This document shows positions 37,126-44,750 of a DNA stretch of 64,000 nt, in pieces. Origin of the DNA: Amycolatopsis balhimycina FH 1894 (GTDB taxonomy: Bacteria > Actinomycetota > Actinomycetes > Mycobacteriales > Pseudonocardiaceae). The translations under genes and the position numbers were made by a program. The notes beneath the pieces were generated by a model that worked only from the letters and a program-made list of their open reading frames with translations, did no database searches and had not been told where the DNA came from. Each line of letters opens with the position of its first letter. Positions within the stretch are counted from its first letter, which is position 1. The DNA is taken from positions 5,328,822-5,392,821 of the forward strand of contig NZ_KB913037.1 in assembly GCF_000384295.1 (NCBI RefSeq), read 5' to 3'.

Positions 37126-38284
37126 GAACGAGGAAGTCTCCGGCGTCGAGATCGAGCTGGAGCACGTGACCAAGCGGTACCCCGGCACCCGTGAAGCGGC
37201 GGTCGACGACTTCTCCATGGTCGTGCCCGCCGGCAAGATCGTGGTCTTCGTCGGCCCGTCGGGCTGTGGCAAGACGACGACGATGCGGATGATCAACCGG
37301 CTGATCGAGCCGACGTCCGGCCGGATCACCATCGGTGGCGAGGACGCGCTGAAGCTCGAGGTCGACACCCTGCGCCGGCGCATCGGCTACGCCATCCAGC
37401 AGGCCGGGCTGTTCCCGCACTTCACCGTCGCGCAGAACATCGCGGTGGTGCCGGGGCTGCTCGGCTGGGACAAGAAGAAGGTCAACGACCGGGTCGAGGA
37501 GATGATGGACCTGGTCGGGCTCGACCCGGCCGACTTCCGCGACCGCTTCCCGCGCCAGCTCTCCGGCGGGCAGCAGCAGCGCGTCGGGGTGGCGCGGGCG
37601 CTCGCCGCGGACCCGCCGGTGCTGCTGATGGACGAGCCGTTCGGTGCGGTCGACCCGATCACCCGCGGCAACCTCCAGGACGAGCTGCTGCGGCTGCAGA
37701 GCGAGCTGAAGAAGACGATCGTCTTCGTCACGCACGACTTCGACGAGGCCGTGAAGCTCGGCGACAAGATCGCGGTGCTCGGCAACCAGTCGTCGATCCT
37801 GCAGTACGACACGCCCGAAGCGATCCTGGCGAACCCGGCCGACGACACGGTCGCGGGGTTCGTGGGTGCGGGCGCGTCGCTGAAGCAGCTGACGTTGCTG
37901 CGCGTCCGGGACGTCGAACTCCAGCAGGACGCGCTCACCGTGACCGTCGACGAGACGCCGGCTTCGGTCCGCGAGAAGCTCGACAAGTCGAGCAGGCACT
38001 TCGCGCTCGTGCTGGACGCGCGCCGCCGTCCGACGCGGTGGGTGCACGCGCGCGAGCTCACTTCGGCGACTTCGCTGGCCAACCTGGGCAGGCCGTTGCG
38101 CGACGTCGTCAGCCTGCAGTCGACGCTGCAGGACGCGCTCGAGGCGATGCTCGCAGAGGGCGGCTCGGTGCCGGTCACCGGCGCACGCGGCGAGTACGCG
38201 GGCACCATCCAGCTGGACACCGTGATCGCGACCATCCAGCAGCTGCGGGACGAGCACACGAACGGCGAAGAGGTGTCCGCATGA
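37118..38284 (+). CDS. Glycine betaine/choline ABC transporter ATP-binding protein (ProV/OpuCA type)
   Basis: A 388-residue ATPase. Walker A is GPSGCGKTT, the Q-loop is AIQQAGLFPHF, the signature is LSGGQQQR, and Walker B is LLMDEPFGAVDPIT. Residues about 255-388 form a CBS-like regulatory domain (DNA: LRVRDVELQQDAL ... TLQDALEAMLAEGGSVPV), typical of osmotic control in OpuCA. GTG 37118 has AGGGG 5 nt upstream; GTG 37112 is an alternative. It overlaps both flanking permeases. Confidence 0.9.
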   Translation: MAENEEVSGVEIELEHVTKRYPGTREAAVDDFSMVVPAGKIVVFVGPSGCGKTTTMRMINRLIEPTSGRITIGGEDALKLEVDTLRRRIGYAIQQAGLFPHFTVAQNIAVVPGLLGWDKKKVNDRVEEMMDLVGLDPADFRDRFPRQLSGGQQQRVGVARALAADPPVLLMDEPFGAVDPITRGNLQDELLRLQSELKKTIVFVTHDFDEAVKLGDKIAVLGNQSSILQYDTPEAILANPADDTVAGFVGAGASLKQLTLLRVRDVELQQDALTVTVDETPASVREKLDKSSRHFALVLDARRRPTRWVHARELTSATSLANLGRPLRDVVSLQSTLQDALEAMLAEGGSVPVTGARGEYAGTIQLDTVIATIQQLRDEHTNGEEVSA

Positions 38285-39063
38285 CGACGGTCGCCGTCGA
38301 CACCGGCTTCAGCACCGAGTCCGGCTCGAAACGCGCGGAACGCGTCCGGCTGTTCGCCCAGCCCGTCGTCGTGCTGGTGATCGTCGCGGTGACGCTGGTT
38401 TCGGTGTTCTCCAGCGGGCTGAACGCGACGGAGAAGGAAACGCTCAACGCGCCCACCCTGTTCACGGCGCTGTGGGACCACCTGCTGATGACGCTCGTGG
38501 TGACGGCGATCGTCGTGCTGGTCGCGGTGCCGCTCGGGGTGATCGTGACGCGGCCGTGGGCGCGCTTCCTGGCCCCGATCTTCCTGGCCATCGCGAACAT
38601 CGGCCAGGCCGCGCCCGCGCTGGGCGTGCTGGTGCTGTGGTTCATCGTCACCGGCGCGACCGGCGGGATCTGGGTGGCGGCGCTGCCGCTGGCGTTCTAC
38701 TCGCTGCTGCCGGTGCTGCGGAACACGATGGTCGGCATCCAGCAGGTCGATCCGGCCCTGATCGACGCGGGCCGCGGCATCGGGATGTCGGCGACCGCGG
38801 TGCTGTGGCGGGTCGAGCTGCCGCTGGCCGTCCCGCTGATCCTGGCCGGCCTGCGCACGTCGCTGGTGCTGGCGGTCGGCACGGCGACGTTCGGCATGTT
38901 CGTCAACGCCGGCGGGTTCGGGCTGCTCATCGACACCGGCTACAAGCTGAACCTGACGCCGGTGCTGGTCACCGGCTCGGTGCTGGCGGTCGCGCTGGCG
39001 CTGCTGGTGGACTGGGTGGGCGCGGTCGCCGAACAGTTCTTCGGACCGAAGGGGCTGCGATGA
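38281..39063 (+). CDS. ABC transporter permease, OpuC type, second subunit
   Basis: A 260-residue permease. A short cytosolic N-terminus is followed by about six helices, IFLAIANIGQAAPALGVLVLWF, and the loop LIDAGRGIGMSATAVLWRVELPLAVPLI. It overlaps the ATPase gene and the binding-protein gene by 4 nt each. Confidence 0.9.
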   Translation: MTTVAVDTGFSTESGSKRAERVRLFAQPVVVLVIVAVTLVSVFSSGLNATEKETLNAPTLFTALWDHLLMTLVVTAIVVLVAVPLGVIVTRPWARFLAPIFLAIANIGQAAPALGVLVLWFIVTGATGGIWVAALPLAFYSLLPVLRNTMVGIQQVDPALIDAGRGIGMSATAVLWRVELPLAVPLILAGLRTSLVLAVGTATFGMFVNAGGFGLLIDTGYKLNLTPVLVTGSVLAVALALLVDWVGAVAEQFFGPKGLR

Positions 39064-40019
39064 AACTCCGGCGACTGTTCGTCGTGGCGCTGCTGGGCGT
39101 GACACTTTCGTCCTGCGGGCTGACCGTCAACCAGGCGGTGCCGTACGACATCCGGCCGGGCTCGATCCAGCCGATCCCGTCCCTGCAGGGGCTGAAGGTC
39201 ACGGTGGGGTCGAAGGACTTCACCGAGAACATCATCCTGGCGTACATGGCCGAGATGGGCCTGACGGCGGCCGGCGCGGACGTCGTCGACCTGTCCGACA
39301 TCAAGGGGTCGAACTCGTCGCGCCAGGCGCTGCTGTCCGGCCAGACGGACGTCACGTGGGAGTACACGGGCACGGGCTGGATCAACTACCAGGGCAACGA
39401 GCTCCCGGTGCCGGGCGGCGAGAAGGCCCAGTACGAGGCGACGGCCAAGGCGGACGAGGAGAAGTTCGGCGTCACCTGGCTGAACTATTCGCCGCTGAAC
39501 GACCAGTACGCGTTCGCCGTCACGGAGGCGTACGGCGCGCAGAACAACCTGAAGACGACGTCCGATCTGGCGGCGTTCATCAAGCAGAAGCCGGACCAGG
39601 CGGTGTTCTGCCTGGAGACGGAGTTCACCAGCCGCCAGGACGGCTTCCCGGCCGCGGTCAAGGCGTACGGCTTCCAGAAACCGACGGTGAAGAACTTCGG
39701 CATCGGCACGATCTATTCGGCGGTGGCGAGCGGAACCTGCCCGGTGGGCGAGGTGTTCACGACCGACGGCCGCATTTCGGGGCTCAACCTGCGGGTGCTG
39801 GAGGACGACAAGAAAGCGTTCCCCCAGTACAACGCGGTGGCGACGCTGCGCACGGAGTGGCTGAAGCAGCACCCGGAGGTCCGCGGCCCGCTGGAGAAGA
39901 TCAGCGCGGCGATCGACAACGAGCAGATGGTGCAGCTCTGCAAACAGGTCGACGTCGACGGCCAGGACGCGGGCAAGGTGGCCCACGACTGGATGGTCAA
40001 GAAGGGCTTCGTCCAGTAG
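39060..40019 (+). CDS. Glycine betaine/choline ABC transporter substrate-binding lipoprotein
   Basis: A 319-residue receptor. The lipobox LSSC puts the lipidated Cys at residue 19. The OpuAC-type fold is seen as VTVGSKDFTENIILAYMAEM, DVTWEYTGTGWINY, NDQYAFAVTEAYG and FCLETEFTSRQDG; aromatic Trp/Tyr residues in these segments form the quaternary-amine cage in relatives. It is last in the four-gene operon, followed by two palindromes. Confidence 0.9.
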   Translation: MKLRRLFVVALLGVTLSSCGLTVNQAVPYDIRPGSIQPIPSLQGLKVTVGSKDFTENIILAYMAEMGLTAAGADVVDLSDIKGSNSSRQALLSGQTDVTWEYTGTGWINYQGNELPVPGGEKAQYEATAKADEEKFGVTWLNYSPLNDQYAFAVTEAYGAQNNLKTTSDLAAFIKQKPDQAVFCLETEFTSRQDGFPAAVKAYGFQKPTVKNFGIGTIYSAVASGTCPVGEVFTTDGRISGLNLRVLEDDKKAFPQYNAVATLRTEWLKQHPEVRGPLEKISAAIDNEQMVQLCKQVDVDGQDAGKVAHDWMVKKGFVQ

Positions 40020-40031
40020 CCCAGACCCGCC

Positions 40032-40047
40032 GCTTTCACGTGAAAGC
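40032..40047. repeat. Perfect 16-bp palindrome with TTTCACGTGAAA core
   Basis: GCTTTCACGTGAAAGC, 12 nt after the binding-protein stop. Its core equals the central 12 bp of the ParB-parS consensus, but the flanking bases (C/G) differ from the G/C of parS. Confidence 0.7.
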
Positions 40048-40051
40048 TACG

Positions 40052-40093
40052 CCCCGGGGCCGCCACTTTCACGTGAAAGTGGCGGCCCCGGGG
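40052..40093. terminator. 42-bp perfect palindrome, bidirectional terminator
   Basis: Two exact 21-bp arms with no spacer; the left arm is CCCCGGGGCCGCCACTTTCAC. The centre again contains TTTCACGTGAAA (40067-40078). It lies between convergent stops at 40019 and 40101. Confidence 0.75.
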
Positions 40094-40100
40094 GCTGCGC

Positions 40101-40562
40101 TCAGATCCCCAGCCGGTGCAGCAGCTGACCCTCGAGCCGCTCCAGCTCGCCGGCCACCGCCCGGTGCACCGACTTCCGCCGGGCCGTCGGCATCCGCTCC
40201 GCCGCGCGGACCGAGGCCGACAGCTGTTCCAACGTCCCCAGCGCGCCCTGCACGAACTCCGTGTCGGCCTTCGAGGCCTTCTCCGACTTCTGCAGGTCCT
40301 GGCAGCCCTCGGCCAGCCCCGCGATCCGGGCGTGCAGCGCCGCGCCCCGGCCGGTGTACTCGCCCAGCCGGTCGACCGAAACCCCCAGCTTGCGCGCTTG
40401 GTGGCGGTCGTACGCCTCCCGTGCGACGCCCGCCGCGCGGACCGCGAGCGGCGCGACCACCGGGATCACCGCCGGGCCGATCACCTTCGCCACCGCGACC
40501 GCGTTCTTCGCCCTCTTAGGGGTGAACCTGGCTTCACCCTCGACCTTGGCCTTGCGCGCCAT
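40101..40562 (-). CDS. Hypothetical protein, possibly DUF6474-like
   Basis: A 153-residue basic protein. It starts with a Lys/Arg-rich segment (MARKAKVEGEARFTPKRAKN), then a hydrophobic stretch (about 22-45, VAVAKVIGPAVIPVVAPLAVRAA), and a helical, coiled-coil-like remainder with many Leu and Arg. The family name is from memory and tentative. GGAGG precedes the ATG. It is divergent from the nuclease gene by about 90 bp. Confidence 0.7.
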   Translation of the reverse strand: MARKAKVEGEARFTPKRAKNAVAVAKVIGPAVIPVVAPLAVRAAGVAREAYDRHQARKLGVSVDRLGEYTGRGAALHARIAGLAEGCQDLQKSEKASKADTEFVQGALGTLEQLSASVRAAERMPTARRKSVHRAVAGELERLEGQLLHRLGI

Positions 40563-40639
40563 GGCACCTCCTGCGACGTGTCGAGGTCGAACTTACTGGT
40601 CGCCCGGGTGGCGGGCATGTCGGCTCGGCGGTGGGAATC

Positions 40640-40645
40640 TAGAGT
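40640..40645 (+). promoter_or_regulatory. Candidate -10 element for leaderless mRNA
   Basis: TAGAGT (TANNNT) ends 7 nt before ATG 40653, which has no Shine-Dalgarno. Confidence 0.5.
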
Positions 40646-40652
40646 GATCTCC

Positions 40653-42293
40653 ATGAACACCGAGGTGGTACTCGACGCGGGAGCGGTCAGCCGCTGCCGC
40701 CGCCGCGTGCACCTCGAACACGACCCCACCATGCGCGAGGTCCCGCTTTCCCCGCCCGACCCCACCGCGCAGCAGCGGATCGACGACGCCACCGCCCACC
40801 GCGAGGACATCGTCACCCGGCTGATGGCGGCCAACCCTGACCACTGGGTCAAGATCGGCCGCGACCTGGCCGCCCACGAGCGCGTCGAGCAGACGCTGCA
40901 GGCCTTCGCCGACGGAGCGCGCTACATCTGGGGCGCGTTGCTGCCGGTCGATCCGGCCGGGCACCGGCGTGGCGGCATCGACCTGCTCGTCCGCACCGGC
41001 CGCGGGTACGTCCCGGTGCTCGTCGTGCGCCACCGCATCACCGACCGCGGTGCCGGCGCGATCGTCACCGAGCTGACCGACCTCGACCCGGCGCACCGCG
41101 CGGCCGACGAAGGCCGCAAGGTCCGCTCGCAACCGCGTGACCAGCTCCGGCTCGTGCACATCCGCCGCATGCTGCAGACGCGCGGGCAGGCCGACGAGAG
41201 CCTCGCGCTCGGCGGCGTGATCGGCCTCGACGCCGACGTCGTCGTCTGGCACGACCTCACCGCGGGCACCTGGCCGGGCGGGCGCAACGCGCTCACCGAG
41301 TACCAGGTCCGGTTCGCCGACCGGCTCGCCATCGCCGCGGCGGCCGCGAACGGCGAGGAGCCCCTCGCGGAGCCGTCGCGCGTGCTGGAGTGCCGTCGCT
41401 GCCCGTGGTGGCCGACGTGCGAGGTCGTGCTCACCGAGACCCGAGACGTCAGCCTCGTCGTCCGCGGCGAGGACGCGGTGGAGCTGCGCCGCGCCGGAGT
41501 GTCCACTGTGGACAAACTGGCGGCGCTCGACCTGGCGGGTGAGGCACCGGCGGTGAACTGGACGGGCGTCACCTTCCCGGACGCGGTCGTGCTCGCCAGG
41601 GCCTGGCTGGCCGACCTGACGCTCGTGCGCCGCGTCGAGGCGGTCGACGTGCCGCGCGCCGACGTCGAGGTCGACGTCGACATGGAGAGCTTCGGCGACG
41701 CCGGCGCGTACCTCTGGGGCTGCCTGCTCAGCGGCGCCGACATCGGCGTCCCGCACGGCTACCGCGCCTTCGCGACGTGGGACCCGTTGCCCACGGACGA
41801 CGAGGCCCGGTCCTTCGCCGAGTTCTGGGCCTGGCTCACCGACGTCCGCGAGCGCACCGAAGCGGCGGGGCTCACCTTCCGTGCCTACTGCTACAACGCG
41901 CTGGCCGAGAACCGCTGGCTCTTCGGCTCCGTCGAGCGCTTCGGCGACCACCCGGGTGTTCCGGCCAAGAAGGAAGTCCAGTCCTTTGTGGACTCGGAAC
42001 AGTGGGTGGACCTCTTCCGCAGCGTCTCCGACCAGTTCCTGTGCTCCCACGGCAAGGGCCTGAAGGTGATCGCGCCGGTGGCCGGGTTCTCGTGGCGCGA
42101 CCCCGAGGCGGGCGGCGAGGCGTCGATGCGCTGGTACCGCGACGCCGTGGGCATGGACGGCGAGAAGCCGGACGACGACCAGCGCGAACGGCTGCTGCGC
42201 TACAACGAGGACGACGTCCTCGCGACCCGGGCGTTGCGCGAGTGGATCAGCGCGCGAGCCCAGGCCGAAGTCCCGTACATGTTCGATCTCTGA
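40653..42293 (+). CDS. TM0106-family RecB-like nuclease with RNase H-like exonuclease domain
   Basis: A 546-residue two-domain nuclease. The N-terminal half (about 1-270) is RecB-like, with GALLPVDPAGHRRGGIDLLVR and a Cys cluster LECRRCPWWPTC (near residue 250) that may hold an Fe-S or zinc site. The C-terminal half (about 345-546) is a DEDD/RNase H-type exonuclease: VDVDMESFG, YCYNALAENRWLFG, and YNEDDVLATRALREW. The biological role of this family is not known to me. It is a single gene, starting with no Shine-Dalgarno. Confidence 0.88.
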   Translation: MNTEVVLDAGAVSRCRRRVHLEHDPTMREVPLSPPDPTAQQRIDDATAHREDIVTRLMAANPDHWVKIGRDLAAHERVEQTLQAFADGARYIWGALLPVDPAGHRRGGIDLLVRTGRGYVPVLVVRHRITDRGAGAIVTELTDLDPAHRAADEGRKVRSQPRDQLRLVHIRRMLQTRGQADESLALGGVIGLDADVVVWHDLTAGTWPGGRNALTEYQVRFADRLAIAAAAANGEEPLAEPSRVLECRRCPWWPTCEVVLTETRDVSLVVRGEDAVELRRAGVSTVDKLAALDLAGEAPAVNWTGVTFPDAVVLARAWLADLTLVRRVEAVDVPRADVEVDVDMESFGDAGAYLWGCLLSGADIGVPHGYRAFATWDPLPTDDEARSFAEFWAWLTDVRERTEAAGLTFRAYCYNALAENRWLFGSVERFGDHPGVPAKKEVQSFVDSEQWVDLFRSVSDQFLCSHGKGLKVIAPVAGFSWRDPEAGGEASMRWYRDAVGMDGEKPDDDQRERLLRYNEDDVLATRALREWISARAQAEVPYMFDL

Positions 42294-42314
42294 GTAGTTC
42301 ACCGGCTAAGACAC

Positions 42315-42342
42315 TTGCCTGGTGACGTTTCTTGAGTAATAC
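42315..42342 (+). promoter_or_regulatory. Promoter of the PadR regulator
   Basis: TTGCCT (42315-42320), 16-bp spacer, TAATAC (42337-42342), the best sigma-70-type pair near this gene. The -10 abuts the 26-bp palindrome. Confidence 0.5.
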
Positions 42343-42367
42343 TCGTCTACGAGTACTCGTAGACGAG
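42342..42367. promoter_or_regulatory. 26-bp perfect palindrome, likely PadR operator
   Basis: Arms CTCGTCTACGAGT and complement meet without a spacer, so ACTCGT is repeated. It ends 8 nt before the PadR start and spans the probable transcription start, which suits autorepression. Confidence 0.75.
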
Positions 42368-42375
42368 GAGCTGGG

Positions 42376-43008
42376 ATGAAACGGCGGAAGGTCGGCAACC
42401 TGCTCGGCCTGGCCGTGCTGTCCGTCGTGCTGGAACGCCCCATGCACCCGTACGAGATGGCGGCTGTGCTCAAGGAGCGCGGCAAGGACACCGACATGCC
42501 GATCAAGTGGGGTTCGCTCTACACCGTCGTCGCCAATCTCGAGAAATACGGCTTCGTCGAGGCCATCGAGAGCGTGAAGGACGGCGGACGGCCCGAGCGG
42601 ACCGTCTACCGGATCACCCAGGCCGGGCGCGAGGAGTTCGAGGACTGGGTCCGCGAGCTCGTCGGGACGGTCGACCCGGAACCCCCGCGGTTCCGGTCCG
42701 GGCTGTCGATGATGGGGATCCTCGGCCCGGACCAGACGATCAGCTTGCTGCGGCAGCGCGCGGGGCAGCTCGACGAGCGGGCCGAAACGCAGCGTGCCCT
42801 GCTCGACCAGCTGCGTCCGCTGATGCCGCGGATGTTCCTGATCGAGGTCGAGTACGACATCGCCATGACGGAGGCCGAGGCGCGCTGGGTGTGCGGCTTC
42901 CTCGGCGAACTGACCAGCGGCGCCATGCCGGGCGTGGAGGCCTGGCGGCGCTGGTACGAGACCGGCGAGCTCCCCGACGACTTCGGGGAGCTCGTGGAAG
43001 AGAAATAG
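42376..43008 (+). CDS. PadR family transcriptional regulator
   Basis: A 210-residue regulator. The winged helix is at about 8-85 (LAVLSVVLERPMHPYEMAAVLKERG, KWGSLYTVVANLEKYGFVEAIE, GRPERTVYRITQAGREEFEDWV). The C-terminal helices (100-195) form the dimer/ligand domain. GAGGAG lies before the ATG. A palindrome covers its promoter and a terminator follows, so it is a single-gene, self-regulated unit. Its target beyond itself is not evident; the methyltransferase downstream is after the terminator. Confidence 0.9.
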   Translation: MKRRKVGNLLGLAVLSVVLERPMHPYEMAAVLKERGKDTDMPIKWGSLYTVVANLEKYGFVEAIESVKDGGRPERTVYRITQAGREEFEDWVRELVGTVDPEPPRFRSGLSMMGILGPDQTISLLRQRAGQLDERAETQRALLDQLRPLMPRMFLIEVEYDIAMTEAEARWVCGFLGELTSGAMPGVEAWRRWYETGELPDDFGELVEEK

Positions 43009-43011
43009 CAC

Positions 43012-43047
43012 GGACCCCGGGTGGTGCTGGCACACCGCCCGGGGTCC
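43012..43047 (+). terminator. Terminator after padR
   Basis: GGACCCCGGG pairs with CCCGGGGTCC and the stem extends five more pairs inward (one G-U), 15 bp in total, directly after the stop. Confidence 0.8.
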
Positions 43048-43142
43048 TCGACCCCGAACCGAGCACGCCCGGCCACGAGGTGGCACCGCAAGGATAAACC
43101 GGGTGCGCTCTTCGGTTCGGCTCAACCGAAGAGGAGAGATCC

Positions 43143-43802
43143 ATGGAGACGACCCGCAAGCACAAAGTGCCCGAGATGGAGGGTTTCCAGGCCCGCTGGT
43201 ACGCCAAGAACCGGGGCACGGAGGCTCAGCTCGCGCAGTACCGGCGGCAAGCGGCCGAAGTGACCGCCGGGCTGGCCGACGGCGCCGAGATCCTGGAGGT
43301 CGCGCCCGGCCCCGGCTTCTTCGCGGTGGAACTGGCGAAGCTCGGCTTCCGCGTCACCGGGCTCGACATCAGCCACACGATGGTGGAGATCGCCCTCGAA
43401 GAGGCGCGCAAAGCCGGGGTGGACGTCGGCTTCCGGCAGGGAGACGTGACCAACGCGCCGTTCGCGGCCGAGTCGTTCGACTTCCTGGTCTGCCAGGCCG
43501 CGTTCAAGAACTTCCGGCAGCCGGTGGCGGCACTGAACGAGATGCACCGGGTGCTGCGGCCCGGCGGGTTCGCGGTGATCCAAGACCTCAACCACGAAGC
43601 CACCGGCGCGGACATCCAGCGTGACGTCGCCGGGATGAACCTCGGCGCGGTCAGCGGCTTCACCGTCCGGCAGACGCTGGGGTGGCTGCGGCGCCGCGCG
43701 TTCACCCCCGCGCAGTTCGAGGCACTGGCTGCGGAAAGCGTGTTCGGCGGCTGCTCGGTCACCACCGACGGCATCGGCTTGGAGGTCCGCCTCACCCGCT
43801 GA
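43143..43802 (+). CDS. Class I SAM-dependent methyltransferase
   Basis: A 219-residue soluble methyltransferase. The SAM motif ILEVAPGPGFFAVELA is at about 50-65, GLDISHTMVEIA supplies the acidic cofactor contact, and GDVTNAPFAAESFDFLVCQ and MHRVLRPGGFAVIQDL are the further motifs. GAGGAGAG precedes the ATG. Substrate unknown. It follows padR on the same strand, separated by a terminator. Confidence 0.87.
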   Translation: METTRKHKVPEMEGFQARWYAKNRGTEAQLAQYRRQAAEVTAGLADGAEILEVAPGPGFFAVELAKLGFRVTGLDISHTMVEIALEEARKAGVDVGFRQGDVTNAPFAAESFDFLVCQAAFKNFRQPVAALNEMHRVLRPGGFAVIQDLNHEATGADIQRDVAGMNLGAVSGFTVRQTLGWLRRRAFTPAQFEALAAESVFGGCSVTTDGIGLEVRLTR

Positions 43803-43809
43803 TCGCAGG

Positions 43810-43837
43810 GGCGGCACTTTCTCGTGAAAGTGCCGCC
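43810..43837. terminator. Bidirectional terminator between convergent genes
   Basis: A 12-bp perfect stem (GGCGGCACTTTC and complement) with a TCGT loop, between stops at 43802 and 43845. Confidence 0.8.
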
Positions 43838-43844
43838 CTCGGCG

Positions 43845-44603
43845 TCAGCGCGGGGCCATCCGCAGCGAGCCGTCCATGCGGATGACCTCGCCGTTCAGGT
43901 AGTCGTGGTCGATGAGCGACAGCGCGAGCTGCGCGTACTCGTCCGGGCGCGCGAGGCGCTTCGGGAACGGGATGCCGGCGGCGAGCGCCGCGCGGAACTC
44001 GTCGCTGACCGTGGCGAGCATCGGCGTGTCGACGATGCCGGGCGCGATGGTCAGCACGCGGATGCCGTGCGACGCCAGGTCGCGGGCCGCGGGGAGCGTC
44101 ATGCCGACGACGCCACCCTTGGACGACGAGTAGGCGACCTGCCCGATCTGGCCGTCGAACGCCGCGATGGAGGCGGTGTTGATGATGACGCCGCGGGCGT
44201 CGTCTTCGAGGGGCTCGGTCTTGGCGATCGCCTCGGACGCGATCGTCAGCACGGTGAACGTCCCGACGAGGTTGATCTGGATGACCTTCGCGTACAGCGC
44301 GAGGTCGTGCCGGCCCTTCTTGGACAGGATCCGCGCGGACGGCCCGATGCCGGCGCAGTTCACCACGGTCCGCAGCGGCACGCCGGAGCCCGCGGCGGTC
44401 GCGACGGCGGCCTCGACCTGCTCGACGTCGGTGACGTCGGCCTCGACGTAGGTGATGCCGTCGACCTGCTCGGCCTTCTCGATCGACGACGCCAGGTCGA
44501 GCGCGAACACCCGCGCGCCCTTGGCCGCGAGGGCCTTCGCCGTCGCCCCGCCGAGGCCGGACGCGCCCCCGGTGACGAGCGCCGCGGTGTCGGTGATCTG
44601 CAT
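43845..44603 (-). CDS. SDR family 3-hydroxyacyl-CoA dehydrogenase-like (HSD17B10 type)
   Basis: A 252-residue NAD-dependent short-chain dehydrogenase. Cofactor motif TGGASGLGGATA, then DVTDVEQVEAAV, NCAGIG, catalytic Ser145 in NTASIAA, and Tyr158/Lys162 in YSSSKGG. The LTIAPGIVDTPML segment and the PFPKRLARPDEYAQLALSLI end match the 3-hydroxyacyl-CoA dehydrogenase type 2 group, implying beta-oxidation or branched-chain degradation. GAAGGGA precedes the ATG. It stands alone, divergent from the UDP-glucose dehydrogenase gene. Confidence 0.9.
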   Translation of the reverse strand: MQITDTAALVTGGASGLGGATAKALAAKGARVFALDLASSIEKAEQVDGITYVEADVTDVEQVEAAVATAAGSGVPLRTVVNCAGIGPSARILSKKGRHDLALYAKVIQINLVGTFTVLTIASEAIAKTEPLEDDARGVIINTASIAAFDGQIGQVAYSSSKGGVVGMTLPAARDLASHGIRVLTIAPGIVDTPMLATVSDEFRAALAAGIPFPKRLARPDEYAQLALSLIDHDYLNGEVIRMDGSLRMAPR

Positions 44604-44750
44604 GTGCCGTTCCCTTCGGACTACTGCGCTGGATCCGGGCTTAGGTTAACGCTCGTTCGCATCGGTGTGGTTCGTGTCTTCGCTCACCGCTCTCGGGGGC
44701 GACTGTTTCCGTTAGCGTCGTGGTCAACTCGGGCTGTCACCTTCAGCACT

